This document shows, piece after piece, positions 1 to 7,070 of a stretch of 64,000 nucleotides of DNA. Within the stretch, counting starts at the first letter, position 1. Each line of letters opens with the position of its first letter. The position numbers and the translations under genes were made by a program. This DNA is from Novosphingobium sp. KA1 (GTDB lineage: Bacteria > Pseudomonadota > Alphaproteobacteria > Sphingomonadales > Sphingomonadaceae), in the NCBI RefSeq assembly GCF_017309955.1, contig NZ_CP021248.1:248001-312000 (forward strand). Reading direction: 5' to 3'. A model generated the notes under the pieces. It ran no database searches and had not been told where the DNA came from. It saw nothing but the letters and a program-made list of their open reading frames with translations.

Positions 1-1055
1 TCAAATTGTTCATTCCGATGGAGGGCTGCTTCCAACTTTCTTTTTAGTGTTGACGAGCAAGTGAGGCGATCTTGAATAAAGTGCTTGAGCGCCATGCTAC
101 CGATCGTCCGCGACCATATGTCGACAACCAACTTGCCCTGACAGAGTCCCGTTGCGCCATAATCTGCATCGAGCATTGCGGCGCATATTGCAATCAGACA
201 ACGGCGCAGGGACGGGCTAGCAAGTGCGAGTGGCATTTCACAGGACGGTTCGTCTGGGCAACCGTCTTCGAGTGTGAGCGCGGGCGTGGCAAAGCGATCG
301 AAAAGTTCATCACGTAGCCCTGCGCGCCTGCGAGCCCTCGCTAGGAGAAGGCAGATTGTGGAGGTTTCGTCGAGCAGCTGAGAGGCTGAGGTGTCGTTGA
401 AGCGGAATTGGTCCGGCACTTTTCCTGTGAGGGCATCGCGCAGCGCAGCTTCGAAACCTGCGATCATTTTCCAAAGCGAATGCGCCGCTGGCTCCAGTTC
501 AAGCGCCCCAGGATTTGCCCGTTCGAGACCCCGACGGCAGCGGGCGCAGCACATCCTCGGCGGCCCTTGCGGTGACCGCTTCATCGCCCAATCGACACTC
601 CCGCAAGTGACGCATCGGTCGACGAGCGGCCAGTTGTGTCGGGAACAAAAGCCTCCCGCAGCCATAGCCCAGTCGGCGCGGACATAGGCGGCGCGGCCCC
701 CAGCATAGTCCTCGGCGAGGCAACGGCTGCACCAGGTAATCCGCAGGGAAAGAGCGGGCTCGCAGTCCCGACCAAGATAATCGGATGGAACGTAGCGCCA
801 GGCCACAAAGTCTGGGTTGATCCTGGGATACCGATAGCAGAGGCCGAGTTTGGCAATCTGGGTCGGCGCAATGCCGGTGTTTGAGGCAAGTTCAGTGATC
901 ATCGATTTGGTCGGGTGGACGTCCGGATGACGCCAGTGGCCGGCGCTATTTCGAGAGGCGCGAAGAGAAGGCTCGTTCATAGCATTCCGATTGGGTCGCA
1001 TGCGCGTCAGCCACGAACTGAGAAGCTCATCCGGGAATGGCTCCACGAAAGTCAT
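1..1055 (-). CDS. tniQ: TniQ-family transposition protein (runs off window)
   Basis: Read by hand on the minus strand. An open frame starts at ATG 1055, overlapping the tniB stop as ATGA, and stays open to base 1 (351 codons), so the C-terminus lies outside the window. The N-terminal half carries the cysteine/histidine pattern of the TniQ zinc-binding domain: C109 and C112 (WCSRC), then C137, H140, C148 and C151, and later C169/C170 and C173. TniQ proteins are target-selection or accessory factors of Tn402/Tn5053/Tn7-type elements. The overlap with tniB and tniA shows one transcript. The gene is easily missed because it has no stop inside the window. Confidence 0.9.
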   Translation of the reverse strand, partial: MTFVEPFPDELLSSWLTRMRPNRNAMNEPSLRASRNSAGHWRHPDVHPTKSMITELASNTGIAPTQIAKLGLCYRYPRINPDFVAWRYVPSDYLGRDCEPALSLRITWCSRCLAEDYAGGRAAYVRADWAMAAGGFCSRHNWPLVDRCVTCGSVDWAMKRSPQGPPRMCCARCRRGLERANPGALELEPAAHSLWKMIAGFEAALRDALTGKVPDQFRFNDTSASQLLDETSTICLLLARARRRAGLRDELFDRFATPALTLEDGCPDEPSCEMPLALASPSLRRCLIAICAAMLDADYGATGLCQGKLVVDIWSRTIGSMALKHFIQDRLTCSSTLKRKLEAALHRNEQF

Positions 1056-1975
1056 AGGATCGCTCGGCCGATTGTCTTTCGCTTGCCCGCCGAGGCATAC
1101 ATGGAGACGAGAGGCAGTGTTACGTCCTTGGCGTCGAAGCTTGCTGCGTCGAGCATTTCCTGGCCATCGCGGATCGCCGCGACGGCAGCCGCCTCAATGA
1201 GCCTGAATATTCGGCCGGTCACACCTTGGGTGAGGGCTAGTAAACGTTGCCGCGCTTCGACGGTGTCGAGCCGCGAAGGTCGTCTGAGGGGCAGCAGACC
1301 AGAAAAGCTCGCAAGGAGCTGGCGCAGGGCGTGATCGTTACACCATGGCATCAACTCGAACGCTCCGAACCGATCAGCAAGGTTCGGATCGGTCAGGACG
1401 GCCATGCGCGCCTCCTCGGTGCCTGCGCAGACAATCGGAATTTTGAGGTCATTCGTCAGAAAGCGAATTGTATTGAGGAACACCCGCTGCTGGCGCGGCG
1501 TGCCTGCGAGCATCTTGTCGATTTCGTCCAGGACAAGCACCTTGGTTTCGACTTCGGCAAGCAAGTGTCTCGCTTCCGCCCGCATCGATCGCACGGACAG
1601 GGAGCTAAGCTCGACGCAATTGAGCGCGGTCAGCAGTTCGGTGTAAAATTGATCCTCCGTCGGCTCCGGCGGCATCTGCACCAGCAGCACTGGCATCCTG
1701 CTAAGCCCCGTCCTTATATCGAACTGGGGCGCATGCAGTTTGGAGAAGCGGCTGACGATCTCGGTCTTGCCCATCCCGGTGGAACCAAACAATAACAGGC
1801 AGGGCATTCGCCCTCGAGGTGGATAGATCACCAGGTCCTCGAGGTGACAGAGCGCGGCTTCAGCCTGTGGCAACGAAATCCAACGGTCGCGCCGAAGCCA
1901 GTCCACCCGGGCCTCATCAGTCAGTTCGGCATACTCGCGGTAAGCCGGGAAGAGATGACCGTAGAGCGTGCTCAT
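1052..1975 (-). CDS. tniB: TniB, AAA+ ATP-binding transposition protein
   Basis: 307 aa. The Walker A motif GSTGMGKT is at residues 64-71 and Walker B (LVLDE) near 147-151, as expected for the MuB/TnsC-like ATPase that marks target DNA for a DDE transposase in Tn402/Tn5053-type elements. The start overlaps the tniA stop by 4 nt and its own stop overlaps the tniQ start by 4 nt, so translation is probably coupled through tniA-tniB-tniQ. The length is normal for the family and no damage is visible. Confidence 0.93.
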   Translation of the reverse strand: MSTLYGHLFPAYREYAELTDEARVDWLRRDRWISLPQAEAALCHLEDLVIYPPRGRMPCLLLFGSTGMGKTEIVSRFSKLHAPQFDIRTGLSRMPVLLVQMPPEPTEDQFYTELLTALNCVELSSLSVRSMRAEARHLLAEVETKVLVLDEIDKMLAGTPRQQRVFLNTIRFLTNDLKIPIVCAGTEEARMAVLTDPNLADRFGAFELMPWCNDHALRQLLASFSGLLPLRRPSRLDTVEARQRLLALTQGVTGRIFRLIEAAAVAAIRDGQEMLDAASFDAKDVTLPLVSMYASAGKRKTIGRAIL

Positions 1976-3630
1976 GACCGTTCCTCGATGGCGAGCGGGA
2001 CGACTGGCCCGTCGAGATTTGGTGCTGCGAGTTGTTCGTTAGCTTCTCGAGCCTCGAGGTGAACCGTAGGCGGCTCGCCGCGGATGAGCGCATCGACGAG
2101 GCGTTGGGTCGTTCGTCGAGCCCCTCGGGTTTTCGTCACGGCGGCGAGTACGATACTACGCTGTGTGCTCACCATCTCGAACAGCATCTGCTCGTCGACC
2201 GCGCCGCGCCCGCGCTCTCGAAGCGCTCTCAGGGCATAGTCGTGTTCGAACTTCGTGATCGCTGGGCGGCGCTTATCGCGGAGGGGGACAATCACATGCT
2301 CGCCGCCGGGCAGTTCGAGATAAACCGTCGAAAGGTTGAGCGGATTGTATTTGATGGGGAATTTATGGACGCTGTTCGCCACCAATGTGGTCAAAGCGCC
2401 ATGCCAGTAGACCAGATGGAAGAGCTTGATGCCGTCGCGCCGAACCCGGCGCATTTCGAATGGAAGGAAGTCGAACAAAAAGCGTTGTTGGTCAGCCGGT
2501 AGCCTAAGTGGCTCAGTGCGCTTTGTCTGGTCGTCGCGCCACGCGGTCATCGGCGGAACGCCGAGAGCTCGGTGGATAGTACCATGATAGATGCCCACTT
2601 GGAGCGCAAACCACCGCTCGAATTCCTTGAGGGTCATACAGGCCTCGCCCTCGGCGTCGTAGTCCCCCTTATTTTGAATGTTCGAGAAGGTGGTCCCCGG
2701 AAGTAGATGCACTTCGCCGATGGTAGTGCCTATCAGGCGCTCAATGTGCCCGCCAAAGTGCGGCGTACGCGGAGGACGATAATGAAGGTCTATTCCGAAT
2801 TGCTGGCAGCCGCGCGTGAGCGCGCGTGAATGAAATTCCGAGGCGTTATCAAGATGGAGGATGTCGGGCAGGCCGAAAACGGGCCATGCGAACGCAAGGT
2901 CCCGGTCGGCCAGCCAAGCATCTTTGGGTAGAACCGCATGGCGGATCGCCATGCCGACCGATGTCGCCGATGGTTTCTCCAAAGAGATGTAGAAGCCGGG
3001 AATTACCCGCGTGGCAACATCGATCTGCAGAGTCAGCGTTGGCCGACCCAGAGGCTTCCGGAAATACTCATCGACGATGATGATATCGACGAGAGTGTGA
3101 TCCATCTGCACGACCTGAAGCGGATATTCCGCCTCATAGGAGGCCCTGACTGGACGAAAGCGATCTGCTGCAGCCTTTGCGCCATCTCGGGCTTCAATAA
3201 GGTGTTCGCGCTCCAAGGCATCGACCCTAAGGTGAACCGTTTGCCGGGCCGGAGGTCGAAGGTTCTGCTCCAGGCACGAATAGCGTATCTGCCGAACCAA
3301 CTGAGCGAGAGTGGGCCTTGGACGGCGGAGATAGAATTTCTCTATCTCGGCATCGATCAGGCGGTCGATCTCGGAATGTAGGCGGGACCGGCCTTTGGGA
3401 AATCCGTCGTGCTGGTCGACCAGTGAGCTGGTTACTGGATTTTCCCGGTATCTCGCCAGAAGCTCGTAGATGCGGGACCGGCTGAGGCCCAGCGTCGAGC
3501 CAGCTTCTGCAATCGCTTTGTGGCCAAGCCGAGGTTCCGCGGCAAGAGCGCGAATTACCGGCTCGCGCTCGCAAGCTGTACGCCATTGTGAAGGATCAAC
3601 CGTCGTGAGGGCAGTGCCAGCTTCGGCCAT
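1972..3630 (-). CDS. tniA: TniA, DDE transposase of a Tn402/Tn5053-type element
   Basis: 552 aa. An N-terminal helix-turn-helix region (about residues 30-65) precedes an integrase core. The catalytic triad is D177 (VQMDHT), D261 (HLDNASEF) and E297 (GGHIERL), giving a 35-residue D-E spacing. A Mu-type C-terminal beta-barrel region follows. It is the first gene of the tniABQ operon and appears intact. No tniR resolvase or integron is next to it. The element would act by replicative transposition with TniB and TniQ. Confidence 0.93.
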   Translation of the reverse strand: MAEAGTALTTVDPSQWRTACEREPVIRALAAEPRLGHKAIAEAGSTLGLSRSRIYELLARYRENPVTSSLVDQHDGFPKGRSRLHSEIDRLIDAEIEKFYLRRPRPTLAQLVRQIRYSCLEQNLRPPARQTVHLRVDALEREHLIEARDGAKAAADRFRPVRASYEAEYPLQVVQMDHTLVDIIIVDEYFRKPLGRPTLTLQIDVATRVIPGFYISLEKPSATSVGMAIRHAVLPKDAWLADRDLAFAWPVFGLPDILHLDNASEFHSRALTRGCQQFGIDLHYRPPRTPHFGGHIERLIGTTIGEVHLLPGTTFSNIQNKGDYDAEGEACMTLKEFERWFALQVGIYHGTIHRALGVPPMTAWRDDQTKRTEPLRLPADQQRFLFDFLPFEMRRVRRDGIKLFHLVYWHGALTTLVANSVHKFPIKYNPLNLSTVYLELPGGEHVIVPLRDKRRPAITKFEHDYALRALRERGRGAVDEQMLFEMVSTQRSIVLAAVTKTRGARRTTQRLVDALIRGEPPTVHLEAREANEQLAAPNLDGPVVPLAIEERS

Positions 3631-3739
3631 GACCTATCCCCGATTTTTGCCAGGGACTCGTGTTGCCGGGTCCGGTCGTTTTGTAGCAGAACCGCGCCTT
3701 CAGGTCGAACGTCCGGAGGTATTCTTACACGTGACCCAA

Positions 3740-3783
3740 GCTTTTCTGCCATTTTCTCGTCCGCCCGTATTCTTTAACTGACA
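3740..3783. repeat. Probable terminal end of the tni element
   Basis: Upstream of tniA, read on the minus strand from 3783, the sequence begins TGTCAGTTAAAGAATACG. Tn402/Tn5053/Tn552 elements start with TGTCA or TGTCG, and the position about 150 bp before tniA fits the outer end. The other end lies outside the window, so the inverted repeat cannot be confirmed. Between 3631 and 3739 I see no gene. Confidence 0.4.
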
Positions 3784-3822
3784 GAAGGGGCTAGGACAGC
3801 TCCCGCGAAGGAGGCGGGGCAA

Positions 3823-5073
3823 GTGGCGCAAAACGGGCAAAGCGAAGGACCAGGGCCGGGAGGCTTGACCGATCCGGCAGCCGCTGCCGTTCCGGAGGAG
3901 GCCTCGGGTCCGCTCCAAGGCTTGGGCTGGGCAGTTGTGAAGATGAAGGCTGAGGCCGGTATCGTGCTCGACGCCGCGCTCTTCGCCGCCTACGAGGCCG
4001 CGTCATCACCGCACTCGATCCGTGCCCTGACATCCGACCTCGAAGCCTTTGACCTGTGGTGCCGGCGCCAGGGGCTGGCCGCGCTCCCCGCCACGTCGTC
4101 GCAAGTCGCGGCCTATCTGCAGGCCAGGGCCGGGGAAGGTGCGAAGCCCGCCTCGCTGAGCCGGTACAAAGCCTCGCTCGCCAAGATCCACCAGTTGCTG
4201 GGGCTGGCCGATCCGACAAAGGCGGAACTGGTCAAGCTCACGCTCGCGGCGCACCGGCGCGGGGTCGGCTCCGCGCAGGCGCAGGCGCGCCCCTTGCGCT
4301 TCAAGGGGGCGGTCAAGGATGTGGCGCGCGATCAACCCCATGGGCTCAACGTGCGCGCGCTGCTCGAAGCTTCGGGCGAGGATCTCACGGGGCTACGCGA
4401 CCGCGCGCTGCTCTCGGTTGCCTACGATACCGGCCTTCGCGCCAGCGAACTCGTGGCCATCACGGTCGAGCACATCCTCGAGGCGCTCGATCCCGAGGCG
4501 CGGCTGCTGGAAATCCCGCGCAGCAAGGGGGACCAGGACGGGGAAGGGGCCACGGCCTATCTTTCCCCGCGTTCGGTGCACGCGATCACGGCTTGGTGCA
4601 AGGCAGCAGGGATCACGCAAGGGCCGCTGTTCCGCCGGGTCCAGGTGCGCCGGTACAAGGCACGCGGTGCCATCAAGCCGCGCGCGATCGAGACGATCTC
4701 GGGGCGCGAGGCGTGGGATCTGGGGAAACTAAAGGGCAAGCCGGCGGTTGCGGCCCGCGCCGAATATACTGTTGGCGAAAAGCCGCTCCATCCCGGCGCG
4801 ATCGGGCCGATCTGGCGCGCGATGGTGGTGCGCGCTTTCGAAGCGGGCGCGCTGCCCGATCTGATGCGCGATGACCTCGCGCGCGTTTTGAAGGGAATTT
4901 CTGCGCACTCGACCCGGGTGGGGCTTAACCAGGACTTGTTTGCGAGCGGAGAGGACCTGGCCGGGATCATGGATGCCCTGCGCTGGAAATCCCCGCGCAT
5001 GCCGCTCGCCTACAACCGTAATCTCGCCGCCGAGCAGGGCGCCGCCGGAAGGCTCATGGCGAAGCTGGGATAA
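3823..5073 (+). CDS. Tyrosine site-specific recombinase/integrase
   Basis: 416 aa. An N-terminal SAM-like core-binding domain (about residues 50-145) is followed by a C-terminal catalytic domain. The visible active-site residues are R206 (TGLRASEL), K235, H362 and R365 (SAHSTRVG), W388 and the nucleophile Y397 (AYNRN). All are present, so the enzyme is probably active. It stands alone between the tni element end and IS scraps with no excisionase or att site visible, so its element cannot be named. The GTG start follows AGGAGGCGGGG, a strong ribosome-binding site. Confidence 0.88.
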   Translation: MAQNGQSEGPGPGGLTDPAAAAVPEEASGPLQGLGWAVVKMKAEAGIVLDAALFAAYEAASSPHSIRALTSDLEAFDLWCRRQGLAALPATSSQVAAYLQARAGEGAKPASLSRYKASLAKIHQLLGLADPTKAELVKLTLAAHRRGVGSAQAQARPLRFKGAVKDVARDQPHGLNVRALLEASGEDLTGLRDRALLSVAYDTGLRASELVAITVEHILEALDPEARLLEIPRSKGDQDGEGATAYLSPRSVHAITAWCKAAGITQGPLFRRVQVRRYKARGAIKPRAIETISGREAWDLGKLKGKPAVAARAEYTVGEKPLHPGAIGPIWRAMVVRAFEAGALPDLMRDDLARVLKGISAHSTRVGLNQDLFASGEDLAGIMDALRWKSPRMPLAYNRNLAAEQGAAGRLMAKLG

Positions 5074-5095
5074 GCTTGGGTGTTTGGTCCCAGCA

Positions 5096-5261
5096 TGTGA
5101 TGGTGTAAATTTGTCGCCATCACAGCGGAGGGAGCTATGGGCCAGGTTCTCCACGGCAGCGCCAAGACCACGCACGCCATTCGAGGCGAGCTGCAGCGAT
5201 CGCAAGCTTCGGTCGCGAACCTCGCGAAGCGATACGGGATCAATGAAAAGACCGTCCTGAA
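5096..5261 (+). pseudogene. 5' remnant of an IS481-family insertion sequence
   Basis: A terminus-like sequence (TGTGATGGTGTAAATTTG from 5096) precedes a ribosome-binding site (GGAGGGAG) and an ATG at 5137. The frame encodes about 41 residues starting MGQVLHGSAKTTHAIR, with RYGINEKTV following, the N-terminal helix-turn-helix of IS481-family transposases. It then joins unrelated IS66 sequence on the opposite strand at about 5261. The DDE domain is missing, so it is inactive. Confidence 0.7.
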
Positions 5262-5584
5262 GGGATCACCTCGAGCGTCTCGGTGACATCCTCGCCAAGC
5301 TTGGACAGCCGGCTCCCGCCGCAAGCCGGGCAAGAGCACGGTGCCGGCACCACAACCCTCTCGCGAGGCAGGTGCTCGGGAAACGGCTTTCTGACCGGCC
5401 GCTTGCGCTCGAAGGCGGTGACGGTCGCCGTCTTCTCGGCCGCGACTTCGGCAGCAAGATCGTCCTCGGCCGCATCAACCTCAAGCTCTTCGAGCTGCAG
5501 TTCCATCTGTTCTAGCAGGCGGCGGGTGCGCTCGGCGCTGGCGCCGTACTGCTCGCGCCTGAGCTTGGCGATCTGCAGCTTGAG
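5262..5584 (-). pseudogene. IS66 TnpC fragment
   Basis: On the minus strand the open frame enters at 5584 with IAKLRREQYGASAERTRRLL and continues to the zinc-finger region (CSCPACGG, then KLGEDVTETLEVIP), which is the N-terminal third of an IS66 TnpC transposase. It is cut at 5584 by the left inverted repeat of the Tn3-family transposon and at 5262 by the IS481 scrap. It comes from a different IS66 element than the one at 5865-16134. The Tn3 transposon therefore inserted into this older IS66 copy. Confidence 0.8.
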
Positions 5585-5618
5585 GGGGTGACTACACGAA
5601 AGTGAGTTTTACGTACGC
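5585..5618 (+). repeat. Left terminal inverted repeat of the Tn3-family transposon
   Basis: Matches the reverse complement of 20080-20113 at 32 of 34 positions. It starts with GGGG and ends in TTTTACGTACGC, the layout of Tn3-family ends. The 56 bp after it hold no gene, up to the stop of the interrupted membrane gene at 5675. Confidence 0.88.
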
Positions 5619-5674
5619 GATACACGAACGAATGCAGTACGATTACGGGGGAAGGCTGCTACAGGCGCCAGCGC

Positions 5675-5864
5675 TCATCGGAACATAGAAGGTTTTGCGG
5701 GCCAAACGAACGGTAGCGAGCCTAGGATAAAGCCCAAAAACGTTGCCTGAAGCGGCACCGAAAAGCCAAATGCCGGAATGCTCAAAGCTACCAGAGCGTA
5801 GGTGTTTGCAGCGACGTCACCGATCATTATTGACGCGGCCAAAACCAATCCCGCCCGTCTGAAG
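5675..5864 (-). pseudogene. 3' part of membrane gene split by IS66
   Basis: This is the C-terminal segment (LVLAASIMIGDVAANTYALV onward, ending PAKPSMFR) of a small membrane protein whose first part lies at 16135-16384. The two parts share the 8-bp sequence GTCTGAAG at the break, and removing the IS66 plus one copy joins them in frame as a 143-residue protein. This part contributes two hydrophobic segments. It was originally the gene after tnpR in the Tn3-family transposon. No known family was recognised. Confidence 0.75.
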
Positions 5865-5959
5865 GTAAGCGTCCGGCCTCCCGCGTGTTGCGGCATTTCA
5901 GCTCGGCGCTGATGGACCTTCGCTAAGGAGTCTCTTTCTGGACTCCAGAAGGAGGCCAA

Positions 5960-6418
5960 GTGAAGGATCGGGTGGAGATCATCGCGCGCACCGAACGGCG
6001 CAGGAAGTTTTCGGATGCTGAGAAGGCGGCAATCCTCGCCGAGGCGGATGCAGACGGCGTATCGGTCCGTCAAGTCGCTGAGCGCCATGAGATTGCCGAG
6101 AGCTTGATCTATAATTGGCGGTCAGCGCGTCGTCAGGCGGCGGCCATCGCGAGCGAGGCGCTCGAGTTCATTCCCTACGGCGCGATTATGACGGCGGAGC
6201 TTACGGCCGCGTCGGCGATGCCCGAGCCCCAGAAGGCGCCGCGACCTGTTTCGTCGCCGATGCCGTCAGCGCCGGAGGAACTGATCCGCCCACATCCCGG
6301 TGTCCGCCCCGGCGCCATAGACATAGATCTGCCGAGCGGGGTGCGCCTGTCGGTGGACAGCTATGTCAACGAGAAGGCGCTGGCCCGCGTGCTGCGTGCA
6401 TTCCGGGATGTCTTGTGA
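5960..6418 (+). CDS. tnpA: IS66 TnpA (Orf1) accessory protein
   Basis: 152 aa. A helix-turn-helix occupies the first 55 residues (RRKFSDAEKAAILAEADAD, then VAERHEIAESLIYNWR), followed by a proline-rich linker and a short C-terminal domain. In IS66 elements this small DNA-binding protein is needed with TnpB and TnpC for transposition. Its stop overlaps the GTG start of tnpB. It is intact, but the element cannot move because tnpB and tnpC are broken. Confidence 0.9.
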   Translation: MKDRVEIIARTERRRKFSDAEKAAILAEADADGVSVRQVAERHEIAESLIYNWRSARRQAAAIASEALEFIPYGAIMTAELTAASAMPEPQKAPRPVSSPMPSAPEELIRPHPGVRPGAIDIDLPSGVRLSVDSYVNEKALARVLRAFRDVL

Positions 6419-6571
6419 TCTCGCTGGCACCCGGAACGAAGGTCTACTTGGCAAGCAAGCCGGTCAGCATGCGGCTCGGCTTCGATGGACTGGCGGCATT
6501 GGTCCGGCCCCTGTTCGCGGTCGAGCCTTATGGTGGGCATGTCTTTCTTTTCCGCAGCAAGAGCGGCAACT
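6415..6571 (+). pseudogene. tnpB: IS66 TnpB, 5' part
   Basis: Starts at GTG 6415, overlapping the tnpA stop. It encodes the first 52 residues of TnpB (LAPGTKVYLASKPVSMRLGF, then YGGHVFLFRSKSGN) and then breaks at CAACT (6567-6571). The remainder (YLKALHWDGTGLCLFAKRLE) resumes after the same CAACT at 9169-9173. Joining the two at the repeat gives a full IS66 Orf2 protein of about 117 residues. The interruption is a 2.6-kb serine-recombinase element. Confidence 0.85.
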
Positions 6572-6592
6572 TACCGACATTCGACATACGTT

Positions 6593-7051
6593 TTGCGCCG
6601 CGATACGATCCGGTATCCGTGGCATCCATTTTCCGGGATTGAACTGCAGGTCGCTCCATTCCGGCGCGGCAAGCAGCTGAAACTTATCATCACAGATCTG
6701 TTGCCCGGCTACTCACGCGAGGTCCCGCTGTGGATGTTCGACGCCGACTATTGCAGCGGCATGGCCAAAGGCGCGCCCGAAATCAGCGTCGAGGGCCTCA
6801 CCGAGTTGGCGCGATTGCTTGGTGTGTTGGGGAAGACTCGGAAACGTCGGGCAACATCCGCTCCTTCAGAATCGAAGGAGAAAGGTTGTGCGAGCATCCC
6901 GACGCCAAAACAGAACACAGCTCAAGCTGCAGTTCGATCCCCCAGTTCCGAAACCGTTGGACGGCATGCGCCCGAAGGGCGTGGTGGAGACACTGGCCGA
7001 TCTGCTTCTGGAAGCAGTCGGCGCAACGGCAGTCGAGGGAGGCGTGGATGA
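6593..7051 (+). CDS. DUF5372-like accessory protein of recombinase element
   Basis: The open frame contains TIRYPWHPFSGIELQV and the patch WMFDADYCSGMAKGAPEISV. This resembles small DUF5372-type proteins that I recall next to serine recombinases in proteobacterial mobile elements; that match is from memory. No ATG lies within the element; TTG at 6593 is the first plausible start, so the start is uncertain. The frame stays open until TGA 7049-7051, overlapping the recombinase ATG at 7048, but the part after about residue 80 is low complexity and overlaps the next ORF, so the true protein may be shorter. Confidence 0.5.
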   Translation: MRRDTIRYPWHPFSGIELQVAPFRRGKQLKLIITDLLPGYSREVPLWMFDADYCSGMAKGAPEISVEGLTELARLLGVLGKTRKRRATSAPSESKEKGCASIPTPKQNTAQAAVRSPSSETVGRHAPEGRGGDTGRSASGSSRRNGSRGRRG

Positions 7052-7070
7052 CCACCAAGGTAACGCCTGA
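6888..7070 (+). CDS. Small ORF before serine recombinase
   Basis: 60 aa from GTG 6888, preceded by AAGGAG at 6875-6880 with 7-nt spacing. It encodes a basic start then LKLQFDPPVPKPLDG and ETLADLLLEAVGATAV, an amphipathic segment. It overlaps the recombinase start by 23 nt in another frame. It is placed like the middle gene of three-gene serine-recombinase elements. Function unknown; it may be a directionality or accessory factor. Confidence 0.45.
   Translation: MRASRRQNRTQLKLQFDPPVPKPLDGMRPKGVVETLADLLLEAVGATAVEGGVDDHQGNA

Noticed and set aside
5865..6088. N-terminal part of the minus-strand frame ending at 5675
   Set aside because: This part lies inside IS66 (left end and tnpA antisense). 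Only 5675-5864 belongs to the interrupted membrane gene.
6730..7047. N-terminal extension of the serine recombinase to ATG 6730
   Set aside because: The 106 extra residues are R-rich and lie over the two small ORFs in another frame; ATG 7048 has a ribosome-binding site and starts the resolvase domain.
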